From Prinia subflava (lineage: Eukaryota > Chordata > Aves > Passeriformes > Cisticolidae): 64,000 nt of DNA. The DNA is taken from NCBI RefSeq assembly GCF_021018805.1, contig NW_026960612.1, positions 992,001 through 1,056,000 of the forward strand. Direction: 5' to 3'. Positions within the stretch are counted from its first letter, which is position 1. Every line of letters begins with the position of its first letter. Of this stretch, positions 32,941-46,791 are shown in pieces. The notes under the pieces are model-generated. The model had not been told where the DNA came from, ran no database searches, and was given only the letters and a program-made list of their open reading frames with translations. Both the position numbers and the translations under genes were made by a program.

Positions 32941-34847
32941 CTTGTAAAGAAATGAAGAAATAGAGCAGGTAAAAGTTGCTGCTTAATTATTGGCATCAGG
33001 TATTAAAACAAATCATGATTTAATTCTAAAATGCAGGACAGTACAAATGGAAGATTTCTCAGTATTACAGTTTTTAATCACAAATAACTCAAAGTTTCTA
33101 CAAGTAAGGGAAAAAGAACAACTTGTTCCTCACTGTTCATATTTTTGGCTATTTTCCAGTCCTTAAACTGGATCAAATTTCCATGTGTTAAAAAAACCAA
33201 ACCAACAAACACACAACAACAAATTTTATTTGTAAATCTTGATAAAGTTCATCTTAACAAAATTATTGAATCCCACTTGCCTTTATCTAACAAAACAAGA
33301 TAACAAAGATGTTAAAAAGAAAAAAAATAACATATACAATTACCACAAAAATATCAGAATTATGAGTGTAAATATTAAGAGGTCTAATCCTTAAACAAAT
33401 GAGAAATTTTTTCATAAACTAGTGACACAATCCAGAAGTAAAATTCTCTGTGGACTGGTATTATTTTAGTATGAGATATCAGTTTACACAGAATTTCCTT
33501 CCTTAGCAGTCAGTCACACTATGACTCAGTGTGTGGTCTCCATTATTTCTGCATGTGCATTACTAAGACTTGGTCAAGTTTTTGACGAGGACAGGCTTTG
33601 CTTGTGCAAGATTCTTTTGCAAAGGGCATGACTAATTTTATTACACTAATAAATTGACTAATTTTTTTAATTTATACTGAAGGAAGTACAAAACAGTTTC
33701 TTCCCAAGTTTACATTAGATACTGGTTTGATATTTAACAAGTCAGTGGTTGGGGGTGAAGGGAGAAATGATTTGTTTTTCTAGATAGGGAGCAATTTAGA
33801 ATGGGACACTACTGAAGTTTAAAAATTATGACCTTAAGTATTTATTCCTCAACAAAGCAATTAATAGTTTTACAGAGATACATGTGAAAAGAAATTAGTA
33901 AAATGTGGTGAAAGGAAGTATCAATATTCATTACTAGTAGAAGACCAGGCAAATTCTAAAATTACTTAGTTCAGTGCTTAGTATGTAACTTCAATCTTTC
34001 AAAGTCTACTCACAATAGATGCTAAACTCTGAGCTTAGCTCCTGGATCAAATGCTTAGCTTTAAGTTCTAGTAATATCATCAAAAAGCCAGTGAAAAAGC
34101 TCATGCATTGTATCTGTGTTTAGGCTTAGTTCTTCAGAAAAATGAATGAGGTAGAACAGAAACACAGCCAAAAGCAGCTTCATCTAATTGATCTGAGTTG
34201 GAAAATAATGCATTTAACCAAAATAAGAACAGGGTTGATCAAGTTGATCCATGCTTTCCCATATTCGCTCTGCTGGAAACTATAAACATAGCACAAGTAT
34301 GTTCTGATCAGAAAAAAAGAATCAATTGAGTAGATCTGATTATCTCTTTGCGACTGTTGGAGTTTGGTATATATATTAAAAGTTACTGCTGTTCAACTGA
34401 AGACTACCAACAGGAACAATCAAGAAGCAGTAATTGATTTCCCCTATATTTCTAGGCAATTACAATTCACAATAAAATGGTTTCTGTAAGTAAATTAAAA
34501 ATAAAAGTAAGCAATCCTTCTAGAAGCAATTTCTCATACAAGACATTCCAGGCACGATTCTGTCCATGGATCTGGGGGAAGCACGTGAGGAAATCACCAT
34601 AAATTTTTTCTCCAGGGTAGGGATAAACTAAGTAACACTATACCAGACATTATTCATGAAAGTATGAAGATCTGGTAAGGTAAACAAAGAAACCACAGAT
34701 GTTCTGCTTTCACTCAAGGAAGGAGGGAAAAAGTATATCAAGGTGTATTCCGTAACCAGTGCAGGTATTTCAACTACATCTACTTACACTAAGAACAGAT
34801 CAGACCGTCTTTCAACTGCAGCAATGAGACACCTGAACACAAAATAC
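32941..34847. other. PAPSS1 intron 6
   Basis: AT-rich intron, nothing recognised. Confidence 0.7.
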
Positions 34848-34961
34848 CTTATTTATTTCCAGGGTTAACAGAGACTCAGCATCAGTTTTGGCCAACTGTA
34901 GCTTGTTTTCTGGCACATAAAGCTCTTTCACCTCGTAAGAGGCATCCACTGGCACAATGTC
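34848..34961 (-). pseudogene. PAPSS1: PAPSS1 exon 6
   Basis: Thirty-eight codons, open, [20 protein letters not shown] to EINK. It links the kinase and sulfurylase domains. The ESLLTL segment has Leu where human PAPSS1, as I recall it, has Pro. Acceptor TACAG, donor GTATTT. Confidence 0.9.
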
Positions 34962-36570
34962 CTGTATAAAAGGAATAAACAGAACTTAACATTTGCTCAG
35001 AATGCCTCTAGGGCACTGAACACACATCAAGAAGTAAAATTCTTATGTTTAGTGCAACACAGCAGCAAGAGTTTATTAATTATGCAATTTTTACCCATCT
35101 AAAAGCCAGCACTGTTCCAAGATTATGATATATTGCTAGTTACTCAAGCCAGCAGATTGGCTAAACATTCTGACAAGAGATTTTTTCTAAACATTAAGTA
35201 ACCCATATAACATTTACCTAGTAAATACTTAACTATTGAATTGAGTGAAGTTTTTATGACTTATTAATGCCTACATTATCTAGAGTAGAAAGGCAGACTC
35301 TATGCTTTTACATATGCTGAAAAAGTAAAAAAAGATTTAGAAACAGCATTTATGAATTTAAGCCATTTACTATACAAGATACATTAGAAATAGTAACATG
35401 AAGGTAAAATAAAGCTCCCTCTCTACTGAAAATTAATACAGAAGTACAAATTAAATGTATTTTCTACAGCTAATGACATACTATCTATATACTAACTCTT
35501 ACATTATTTAAATGTATATTAAATGTATATTTAAATGCATATTTCATGTGATGAACCAAAATCTAGCTCTATAACCAATATATCAATTTTTTATTTGAAA
35601 AAAAACCTCAGTGTTCTTCCATGTGTATTAAGCAAGATATTCTCACTCCACAATGCTCAAGACTCAAGACCTCAAACTTGTTAGAAGAGACCAACACAAA
35701 GATAAAACCATAATTAAAAGAAGAGAGAAGGTCACAATAAAACTGTAGTCTCCTCCAACAAAGGATGGTGTTATATGTCAAAACCCAGTCAAATGCTCCA
35801 GTGATGTTCAGTAGTAAAAAAATCAGTGAAAAGAGGCTGACTGTTCTTTTTAAAACACATTTTTCACTGTTTGAGAAACCTTTGTAAAGTAATGCTTTAC
35901 TTCTGGAGGAAAAAAGCTCACCCTTGGAGCAAAGTACATATAGACCCATAACAACAATAATTCCATTATCTTTACTTTTCCAGTATACACAGGCCAGAGT
36001 AAATAGGTATGCTTGTAGAAAACACAAAGCTCAGGACTTTTAATGCATTTATCAGACCTTTGGCACTACCTCCATGGAAAGTAAAACAAAGGCAGTAGAA
36101 TACTGACAAGTGAGAGATAAAATGACTACAGGAATAACAAGATGTGATGAGTCTCACTGGCTGTTGCATAATTCATATCCTCAAAGACACATCAAAAGAA
36201 GACAAGTTAAACTAGCACTTAGAAATGGCATTTTATAAGGAAAAGCTTGGTCCATTACATATCAAACATCATTTTGGAAGCAGATTTTCTTACATTGTAA
36301 GTTAGGCAAAATCAGCCTTTTGTTTTCTGTGCCTGAGCAGCAGCATTACAGCCCAGGAGAGCTGCAGCAGACTCCTGTCACAACAACAAGCCCAGAATCA
36401 AATTAAGGTATTGCCTCCTGTAAGCAACACTATAATGATGAAGTGCACATTATGCTGCTTCACAGATTTCCCTCTGGACCCTGGCTTATTACCAGGCCAG
36501 GATGTCCTAATTTTACAAACCATCAATAGCTTAAAATAAATGTGCCTATTAAAAAGATCTCTTCAAGTAT
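34962..36570. other. PAPSS1 intron 5, part left of solo LTR K
   Basis: AT-rich intronic DNA ending in AGTAT (36566-36570), the left TSD of K. Confidence 0.7.
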
Positions 36571-37257
36571 TGTTATAAATGCCAATACAATATTCCAATT
36601 AAAATAATTATTTGGTTTATTAACAAAAGATCGAAACACAGAATTTTGGTAAACCCACCAACAGCGGAGATAGTTGACAGTCTTTTTCCCAGGAAAATGC
36701 CAAGGGTGAACCTTGAGACACAGAACCTGCTGTCTCCCCCTAGGTTCACAAATTTGCCCGGTTCGGGGCTTGGTTTTTATACACTTTATTCTGCCCTTGG
36801 CAATATTTCCTCATTTTCCCCTTTGTGTCCAAGCTAGCTATTCAAAATCATGGGTGTCTCCGGCTCAGCTGAAAAGAGTCCCCTCTCTCCGGTAAGGTGT
36901 TAATTTCTGGTTTTGGCAGATTTCCTGGCTGATTAATAGTCCGAGATATGGATGATGATGCTTGATGCTCGGTGAGGGTGTTGGCTGGTGGTGTTGATGG
37001 CCCTGCCGCCTTGCCTTATCTTGATGGGTCTCCTCCCAGTGACTGAGGAGACTGCCGGTTTTCCCATAAACCTTTTGTCTATTTCTGAATGTGAGCTTCT
37101 GGGGTGGTGCCTGCCTTTTCATAATTTGGTTTAACAAAATGTTACAAGGTATCCTGAAACTTATACTTTCATACAACACACATATATATAGTTTTTTATA
37201 GTTTTCAATTTATCATTAACCATAAGAACATGAATTAATCATTTCACATTTTTCACA
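36571..37257 (-). mobile_element. Solo LTR K, same family as the D element end
   Basis: 687 bp flanked by the 5-bp TSD AGTAT (36566-36570, 37258-37262), as in ERVL-type elements. On the minus strand it starts TGTGAAAAATG and ends with AATAAACC followed by GGCATTTATAACA. That terminal segment is the one forming both arms of the hairpin at 53149-53245. Confidence 0.88.
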
Positions 37258-37764
37258 AGTATTATCCTGGTTTTTGTGTCCCACTAAGGGGAAAAACAAA
37301 GGTTTCACAATGAAGTTTCTGTCAACAACATACTTCATTATACAAATGTAAACAGCTTGAAGACAGTTCTAGGAACTGACTCTGACATTTAGAGAACTTG
37401 TAGGATTAGTAAACCTAGACTCCCTTGCACACGATAGTGGTACTTAAAACATCAACTTAGATGAAAATAAAACAATAACAAAGCAAGAAAACCAGCAGCA
37501 AAAGGAATCCATGCATCTTTAAACTGCATGAATTTCAGGAATTAGGAAAATGCTAGGCTAGCAAGCCATCTAGTGATTGTTCTAAGGCATCAATTTTACT
37601 GAAAGCTTAATTCTACCAAAGGACAAGTTACAGAATATTCCTCAATATTTATTATTGCTCAATGCATTAATAGAAAAATGGCAAAATAATAAAAAATAAA
37701 CTAGATGTGTTATGGAAATGTGCCTCCTCACACTGGGGTGGTGGGTTCTTTGCTGATGCTGATT
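37258..37764. other. Intron 5 between solo LTR K and CR1
   Basis: AT-rich sequence, nothing recognised beyond the right TSD of K. Confidence 0.6.
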
Positions 37765-38335
37765 GCCTCTAGAGATCATCTAGTCCAAAACTGGTCCCAC
37801 TACAGCAGGCTGCTTAGGACCTTGGTCAATCAATCTCTAATTTAATCCATTTAATATCTCTAAGGACAGAGCATCCACAAACACTCAAACCAACTTGTTC
37901 TAATAATTGACCATCTTTACAGCAAAAGGATTTTTTCCCCTATGTCTAATTTTAATCTCCCGTATTTCACGTCACACATGCTGCCCCTCATCCTACCCTT
38001 GTAAACCTCTAGGAAAAGTCTTCATGAGTCTTCCCTATACCCTCCCACCTGGATGATAAAACTGCAACAAGAACTCCTTTAGCCTCCTCTTCTCCAGGCT
38101 GAACAAATCCACTTCCCCTCAGCCTCTCCTTGCACAGTGACAAACTCCACCCTCTGACCGTCTTGGTGACATTCTGCTCAGCCCACAGAAGCACATCAAT
38201 GTCTGTTTTCTTCTGGGTGAAGGAGAAGGGCACAAACCTGGACAAGGTATCCAGACAAGGTCTTACAACTGCCATATAAAATTGCAAAATTTCTTCTCTC
38301 GAGCTCCTAGCTATACTCTTGTTATTTACAGTAGA
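37765..38335 (-). mobile_element. CR1 LINE fragment, ORF2 C-terminus and 3' region
   Basis: On the minus strand 38009-38330 translates to a decayed CR1 ORF2 C-terminus (segments such as VVRPCLDTL, VRGWSLSLCKERLRG). It is followed toward 37765 by the 3' region with the typical GATCATCTAGTCC wording. Many substitutions mark it as old. Confidence 0.75.
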
Positions 38336-38409
38336 GCATGCAGGTAAGTCTTCTCTGCAGCACAGGCACATGTTTTCATAATGCTGATAAATGTTTTTTA
38401 AAGTGCTGA

Positions 38410-38705
38410 ACAATTTATTTCATAGAATGACCTTAAGGATCATCTATTTCCAACTCCCTTGGGGACACCATCCACTAGACCAGGTTGCTCAAAGCCCCAT
38501 CCAACCTGGCCTTCAACACCTCCAGGGATGGGGCATCCACAGCTTCTCTGGGAAACCTGTTCCAGTGTACCACCAGGCTCACATTAATGATTTTCTTCCT
38601 GATATCTAATCTAAACTACCTTCTGTCAGTTTAAAGCCTTGTCCTCTCCCTAAATGCCCCTATGAAGTCCTTCTTCAGCCTTCTTTTAAGCCCTCTTGTT
38701 GAAAC
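38410..38705 (-). mobile_element. Second CR1 LINE 3' fragment
   Basis: Plus strand reads CATAGAATGACC, GGATCATCTATTTCCAAC, then CATCCAACCTGGCCTTCAAC and ACCTGTTCCAG: the reverse complement of a CR1 3' end. Confidence 0.85.
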
Positions 38706-40311
38706 TACAGGAAATCTAGAGAAATTATATTCTCAAGATACCACTGCATTAATATGGTCTAAAAACAAGACGTGCCTGTGTAGCCTTTCCTTGATTTCAT
38801 TGTCTCTCATTGAACTAAGCAACCACTAAGATATCTTGTCATTCATTATACTGTTAACTTCAGAGAAAAGGAAAAAAGTGCTAGAAGTGCCTTGAACAAA
38901 GCTGACTGGGCTAGGAGCCAGCAGTCAGCACTGTGTACCAATGCAAGCCCTCAGGGATCATTATCTTGGCACATGTGACATAGGTTTCTACAACTATGAA
39001 TTGTTCTGAGCAGGAGGCACAGGGCCCCCACAGTCAGGAACTGCTACCTCTCATAGGTAGGACTCCTACACAGCTCTCCTATTTTCTTCCAAAAAATATT
39101 CAGATGGGGATTTGGGCAAAAATCTGGAATTGTCTTATGGTTTTTTTGCCCTGTCTTATCTTCTGAGCAATCCTCAGGAAGCAGTCATCCATGAGGAGTT
39201 TTCTTAATTTCAGTACAAGAGACTAAATCTCTCCAGAGCTGTACTTACACAGAGGGTTAAAATTAACTCGTGCTGGCTACATGATGAGGTCTTTTGCTTG
39301 TATCAACTTCAACACTTGGTAGAGCTTTACTCAAACTACTGTCCATACCCTAAATTTCCATAACATCCATCTCATATAAAAAAGCATGAGTTATTGTCTG
39401 CAAGAGTATCTCAGTTAAAAAAAAATAGTTGTCTGGGATGTCATCCACTACCCACTGACTATAGATAAGAATGTAAGGAAATACATTTCTTCAACATGAG
39501 GATTAGCAAATTCTGGGGGGTATGGTTTCAAGAGGATAAAGCCACCTCTTCGCCGACTTCACTTTTAGTGTTGGGTTTGGGTTTTTTTGTCTTGTTTTGT
39601 TTTTCATGTGGGGTTTTCTGGGGGTGAGGTTTTTTAGGTTGGGTAATGAGCCAAATCCACTTATCAGGCAACAGGAGAAGGCCCAGAGACTTCAAAAGGG
39701 ATGGTGTAGATTGCAGGCATGAACAAGGAAAGAGATCTACCTTTTCAGAAGCTATGAACCATAAACTCAACTCAGCCATGTCAAGGAGATGAGCTTTCTG
39801 AGCTGGTCATTACACAAAAGCATCACTTTTACTAGTACAAGAAAAACAGTGGAAACAAGGGAAAGCAGACACAAGAACAGCAGCCTCTAATTAGTGAGAT
39901 CAAATCACTGTGTAAGCGCACCCCTGTCTCTTCACATCTGCAGTATATATTAATCTGTACACTATAGAGACAATGTAAAAAATCAGACTTTAAAATTGGT
40001 TGCTAGCATTTTTAAGTCAGCATTCACTGTTGGTTCTGTAACAACTGGGACAGCCTCCTCTGTCTTCCAGTTATTGATATAAAACAATTTTCCACTTGTC
40101 CAAATCTTATTTCACTTGGAGATCAATGCTGTGCAATGTTTAGGTTTAAAAAGGAAACACACAATAGGACAAGTTTAAAAGTTTGACTTGGAAGATGCAT
40201 AAGCCTTTATGTCTCAAAAACTGTCTTTGTTTTCCCCAGCACTTACATTCAGATTACAGGTACAAATACTTAGGAAAAAAGTATCTAAGATATGTCTCCA
40301 TTTCTGCTCAC
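38706..40311. other. Intron 5, right part
   Basis: AT-rich sequence without recognised features. Confidence 0.65.
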
Positions 40312-40422
40312 CCTCTCTTGAAGAAGTTCCACAACTTGTTGTATACAATCATTCACATCACAGGAATCAGTTTTCAGCACAAGCTTCTGGTTTTTCATAC
40401 TCAGAGTCAATCCCAGTAAAAC
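40312..40422 (-). pseudogene. PAPSS1: PAPSS1 exon 5 with 8-bp frameshift deletion
   Basis: Exon borders are intact (TGTAG acceptor, GTGAGC donor), but the exon is 111 bp where the family's codon count predicts 119. It reads GFTGIDSEYEKPEA, then drops eight bases and shifts frame, meeting TGA four codons later. Downstream bases still match the normal exon in the shifted frame (LKTDSCDVND region). This breaks the end of the kinase domain and everything after it. Confidence 0.93.
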
Positions 40423-41253
40423 CTACAGAACATAAAAATATTAGGTGACTTCTTCCAAAAGATGACTTCATTTTAATGCTGTTTACAGACAGTTCTCTAT
40501 ATATAAATGAACAAAACAGGAAAGAACATGGAGTTTTAGCTTCCTTAATACAGGAATTCTTAGGGAAATCAGCAGGTTTTTTTTCTTTATCGGGCTCTTT
40601 GCTAATCATAGTATCTGACAGCATCAAACTTCAGCATTCTGCAGTACATACATAGCACTTTTTTGTTGGTGAAGCTATTTGTTTATACTGTGAATAAAGA
40701 AAAGAGCACTGGCAGAAGAAGTGCGCACGTCAACCCAGAGTTAGTCATGCATTCACTGTCCTTCATTACCAGCTGATTGTTGCTCTTAAAAAATTAATAA
40801 AAGATGAAAAAATATTACGAACATCCAGTATATATGTAAATTTACACTCATACCACCAAGCAGTACTCTGAAGTAAGGAATTTCAACACCTTTTATATTA
40901 GTTTAGCTAATATACTCATCTCAAGATAGCTGCTAATGTAAGATTGATGACTGTGTTTGATATAATAGCTGTCACAGACTGTACAAGCTACCAGTGACAC
41001 TTGTTCTGGCCTATTTAGCTTGCAATCTGCTTTGAAATTGTGGAGATTCTAAACACCCATGCATAAACAGGGAGAAAAAATCAAGCCCAAAGGCAAAGAG
41101 TATAAGCACTACAAGTTAGATCTGTGTCAGGAATATCAGCTGAACTTCAGCAAATCAACATCTCATCCTCCACAAGTGGAAATGCAAACATTAGAACTCC
41201 AGTTTTTCACTTTGGATTTAAATGCCTTCAAAATTAGTAGCTTAGTTCCTCAT
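40423..41253. other. PAPSS1 intron 4, part right of exon 5
   Basis: AT-rich intron ending in CTCAT (41249-41253), the TSD of the next solo LTR. Confidence 0.65.
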
Positions 41254-42725
41254 TGTCCTGGTTTGAGGGGGAAGTGAGTTTTCCAAGAAGTTGTGGTCAA
41301 ACCAATCAGTGGTCAGGTTTGAATACTGGCACCTGGAGTGACCACTGAGAGGTTGGACACGCCTCTGAGAACACAGGGGGTTAAAAGCAAGGACTCCCAG
41401 AGGGACACCCTCTTTTTGTTCCTTGTTGCAGAGGAGCACACATCCTCCCCTGCCCAGCTCACATGGGGGGGAAGCCATGCGGCCAAGCTGAGGTAGGCCA
41501 GTGCCCCAGAGAGGGGGGTGAAAGGGACTGGAGATGGGCCAGCCCCCATCCAGGATGGAAGGGTGGAGAACTGTGGAGGTGCCTTCTGTCCCCGTTGTCG
41601 TCCCCCCCCCCCACCACCCTCAGGGAGAGAGAGATGTTGCTTTGAAACCCGATCCCAGGTGCCCGGCAGCACGGAGAAAGGGGGGAAAACGTGCCCGGCT
41701 GCATGGGGGAGTGCCGAGCCTGCGGCTCTGCTGAGAGCCAGAGACTTTTAACCCTTTATTAGGCAGAAGAAAACTTTTTCCAGACATTGATTCTCTTGGC
41801 TGGTGGTTTGAGAGACAAGAGAGAGACAGCCTGGGACTGAGATGTCAGAGGAAGATGAAAGGAATCCCAGATGGGCAGAGATGAAGAGGAGTGGCTTTTT
41901 GGGCTGGACTTTTCTTGCATAATGTTAGCTATAGACTGACCCTGAATCCTCCTGAACACAAGGACTGTATTTGGGTGGATGCAGTTGGCTCGAGCCAAGG
42001 ACCTTGTGGCAGTGACTGCCAGTTGCAGGAGTGGAGCGAACAGAGAAGAGAGGAAGAGAGTGTGGTGGTGCCCTCTGCCTTCAAGGATGAAGATCTCTGT
42101 TCCTGAAACCCTTGGCCCCAGGGCAAAGATGGGGGGGGACTGCTGTCCCAAAAATGAGAAAATGGTTGGGTTTTGGTACTTGGCCAAGCCTCCTTAAAGG
42201 AGCCCTATATGCAGCTTTGGTCCATGGACGGTGGTGAGAGCACTGGACATGGAAAGGAGGGTGTCACCATGGCAGACTTCTCCGGGCAGTGCTATGGGTG
42301 ACATGGAAACAGCGAGGGTGGACCTGTGTTTCTTGTGGGGGGTCTATGGTGCGAGAGAGACTCCTCTCTCCCTTGATGAATTGGAGATTGGTTCTTTTTG
42401 AGTGATGATGACTTGATTGGGAACCCAGGGTTTTGTCTGAGCAAGTAAGATGGAAGGAAAAGTGTAAGTGTTAAAGGTCTGAGCGTGGAAGGGTGGAAAT
42501 TGGGGGAGGAAAAGAAATGTTCTGGGAGGTTTCATTTCTGTTTTTTTTGTGTGTTTAGGTTTTTTTTTCTTCTATTTCTGTTCTTAGGTAGTTTAATAAA
42601 GTTTCCTTTCCATTTCCAAGTTTTGGGCCTGCTCTGCTCTGTTCCTGACCACATCTCACAGCAGTTGTTAGGAAAAACATATACTCATGGGTGCACTGGC
42701 ATCGTGCCAGCACCAACCCGTGACA
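41254..42725 (+). mobile_element. Long ERVL-type solo LTR
   Basis: 1,472 bp from TGTCCTGGTTTGAGG to CCCGTGACA with the 5-bp TSD CTCAT (41249-41253, 42726-42730). A polyadenylation signal sits in TTTAATAAAG (about 42595). Opening words TGTCCTGGTTT are typical of avian ERVL LTRs. The GC-rich open frames inside it are not genes. Confidence 0.9.
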
Positions 42726-42825
42726 CTCATCTAAGAAAAATATCAATTATTGCAGTACCCCATGTGATAAAGAAAGGCTGGTACCTTTTCCAAAGCCTGT
42801 ATACTTAGAAGGATCTGATTACTGG

Positions 42826-43255
42826 AGGAGTAGGAACAGGAGGCAAAAAAATGTGTCTCATTACCATTTCCAAAGAAAAAGAAGATAACAGTTGCCAACT
42901 GTGGGAATACACAAGACAGAGAGTCAAAGAGACTTGATTAGCATAGCTGGTTTGATAATCAAGATGCCATGGCAGGAACAAACAAAACTTTGAAGATTAC
43001 AGAAGATGGGAGTAAAACCTGCTTATGGGAAGAGAGAAGATTCAATCAACTTCTGCAAGCAAAGAGTTGTTGTAAAATGCATGAGTTTTCTGTGTGATTT
43101 TTAACCTGATTATTGTAGTAGAAATTATTAACCTGTCTGAAATAGTATATAAGCTTTTGAGAAACCTGAGTAAAATCGAATTCTGATCACCGAATCAGGC
43201 TTCCCGTCTCTATCAATCGCCAACAGCCGTTTGTTTGATTTTCATCCTTCATATA
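42826..43255 (+). mobile_element. Possible LTR or solo LTR, ends unclear
   Basis: Contains TATATAAGC (about 43147) followed 30-80 bases later by an initiator/U5-like stretch ending CCAACAGCCG, an LTR-like layout. No TSD or clear termini found, so this is tentative. Confidence 0.3.
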
Positions 43256-44470
<1,215 letters not shown>

Positions 44471-44571
44471 TTAAAAGGTTGCTCCCAAATATTTTTACTG
44501 GTTTTTGCCTTGGAAGTGCATTTAAAGAAGCTGATAGTACAATGTAAAAAAGCTTTCAAAGTTTAAAAAAG

Positions 44572-45299
44572 TGTCTTGGTTTGGAAAGAAAGGTATCTGT
44601 CAGGGAAAACTGGAGCTTCCCTTGGAATGGAGAATGTAAAACCCCTTCCCTCAAAATTATTACTGTTTTGCAATTAGGAGCGTTCAGGCAAAAATATGGG
44701 AATAGGAATAACAGTTCTTTACCAGGAACAGTAAAAATACAAATGCAGTAGTACAAAAAAAAAAAAACCAAGCAAACAAACAAAAGTCCTAGAAAACCCT
44801 GACAGAGATACAACCTGACACCCTGTTGTCAGGGTGTTGAAAGCAGTCCAAATAAGTCTTCCTGGAGTAACAGATGTTGTGCTGTGGAGCAGAGATGATC
44901 CTGTAGAAAAAGAGTCCAGTGCTGGCGAGATGGGTCTGGTCTTCCTCCGAGAATCTAGTGAAAAACAGGCTGCTTGGTGTTCCTACATCTCAGTTTTTAT
45001 CTGGGTAGGGAATGGTTGCCTCCTTCCCACTGGGTGGAGCATCTCACAATGTAATGTGTCATGTCACTGGTGAGCCTTATTGGTCCATTAACAGAACATA
45101 TCCCCCTGGGAGAGTGGACAGTGGTGAAAGAGATAAGAAACACTGCCCCACCTGGTTTTAAATGCTGGCCTATTAGCAGAAGGCATCCGCCTCTTTCTCC
45201 CCTGGAGTTACAAGAGAAAAAGGAAAAAAAAAAAATCTCCCTAACTGGTTTCAACAGATGAAATAGAATACACTTTTTTTAGTTACATAACCCAAGACA
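44572..45299. mobile_element. ERVL-type solo LTR J
   Basis: 728 bp with perfect inverted ends TGTCTTGG and CCAAGACA and the 5-bp TSD AAAAG (44567-44571, 45300-45304). The orientation is uncertain. Confidence 0.88.
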
Positions 45300-46556
45300 A
45301 AAAGAAATGTGATTTGATTAACTGATGCCCTGCAAGCTATATCACTTTGGCTACAGTACATCACATGGTAAAAGCTGACAGGAAGATGTGAGATGTTTTA
45401 CAATAAACTTGATTTATAAGAAAAACCCACAACCAAACCCAGGCAACAGAATGCGGGATTTTCTACACCTATACATATATGTCTGAGGAATTACATCTCC
45501 CTAGCTGAGTACAGCTGGGAGGAGGTGTTACCTGCTGCTCTTGATATAACCACCCTTCTCTCCCGAGCACCAGTTTTCTCTACATTCCTTAATCTGACAA
45601 GACTTGTGTAGTCAAAATATTGTATTATTTGCATTATTTTATTTTATTGTAATAGTTTTATGGCTTGCAAAGTATTAGAACAATATTGGTGACTTTCACT
45701 GAGAGAACAAAAAAGCGTTCTAAAATCCACTAAAATCTTCTCTTACTAAATATTGTTTCTTTTATTAGTTATTTTTCTCATATCTAGAGACTTCTGTTAT
45801 ACTATCGGGTTTGAGCTCCCCAAATTATTATCAGAAGAAGTGTTTGCATCACTCTAACCAAAGACAACATTCTCGTGCTGTGAAATACCTAAGCTTTAAG
45901 TCCCTGGGTCATTCTTCAAGATACTTGGGTGTTCACACATCATTTTTGTCTCTCCCCTCCAGGTTCTTATGCACGATGAAAACAGGCTTCACACAACAAT
46001 ATGAACATAGATTTACATTCATTTTAAGTGTTATATAATGTCATTTTGTATACACAACATGAAATAAAGTAAAAAGAACCTATAGGCAATTAAAACACCT
46101 TTCCTTTAAGTCACTTGGTAAAAATAAAGCTCTCACCATTCATTCACTAAAGGAAAAATTGCTTTTAAAAGCAATTTACCTGAGTCTTCAAGTAAAGTGT
46201 CCAGTTAGTCTTCATATTTATAAAATACTGGAATCTACATGGAGCAAACAAGATCCTGCAATTTAAAGAATCTTTCTTGGAACATCATTTGAGCTTGTTT
46301 GTAATATTACAGTAATAATTCTGTCTAATGGACTGAAGGATAGTTCCAGTTACAGAACTAATGTAAGCATTTTATATTTAAAATTAATATTTCTGTTTTG
46401 AGTAATCACCTCCATAAAGCACAAATGTCACCAAAAAAAAACAAGTAAGTGTTTGATTCTAAGCTTCGAAATGGATTTCTGTAACTAGGATTCTGAATGA
46501 TATTTTGCAATTTGCATTTTCCCTACATTTTCATCTAGATGTTTTTCACACTTACC
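45300..46556. other. PAPSS1 intron 3, right part
   Basis: AT-rich, nothing recognised beyond the TSD of J. Confidence 0.65.
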
Positions 46557-46791
46557 TGAGCATAAGGAGAGATGAAACTAGTAATGCACACCAAACCAGC
46601 ATCTGCAAACAATTTAGCAACTTCAGCAATACGACGCACATTTTCTTCTCTATCTTCTGGTGTGAAACCCAGATTCTTATTAAGGCCTTGGCGAATATTG
46701 TCCCCATCCAATGTGTAGCATGGAATACCATGGCATACTAAATACTCCTCCAGTGCCATGCTCACTGTAGTCTTCCCAGCACCAGATAGAC
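46557..46791 (-). pseudogene. PAPSS1: PAPSS1 exon 3 (APS kinase P-loop)
   Basis: Open, with the Walker A loop LSGAGKTT (its Gly codon split with exon 2), [15 protein letters not shown] and [16 protein letters not shown]. Acceptor TTTTAG, donor GTAAGT. Best preserved exon; identifies PAPSS1 over PAPSS2. Confidence 0.94.

Noticed and set aside
38009..38413. 134-codon minus-strand frame as a host gene
   Set aside because: Reads as a decayed CR1 ORF2 C-terminus.
41313..42187. Several 60-140 codon open frames on both strands
   Set aside because: They lie inside a complete GC-rich solo LTR with TSD CTCAT.
46557..46791. PAPSS2 instead of PAPSS1
   Set aside because: The P-loop exon and the linker exon carry PAPSS1-specific wording ([32 protein letters not shown]).
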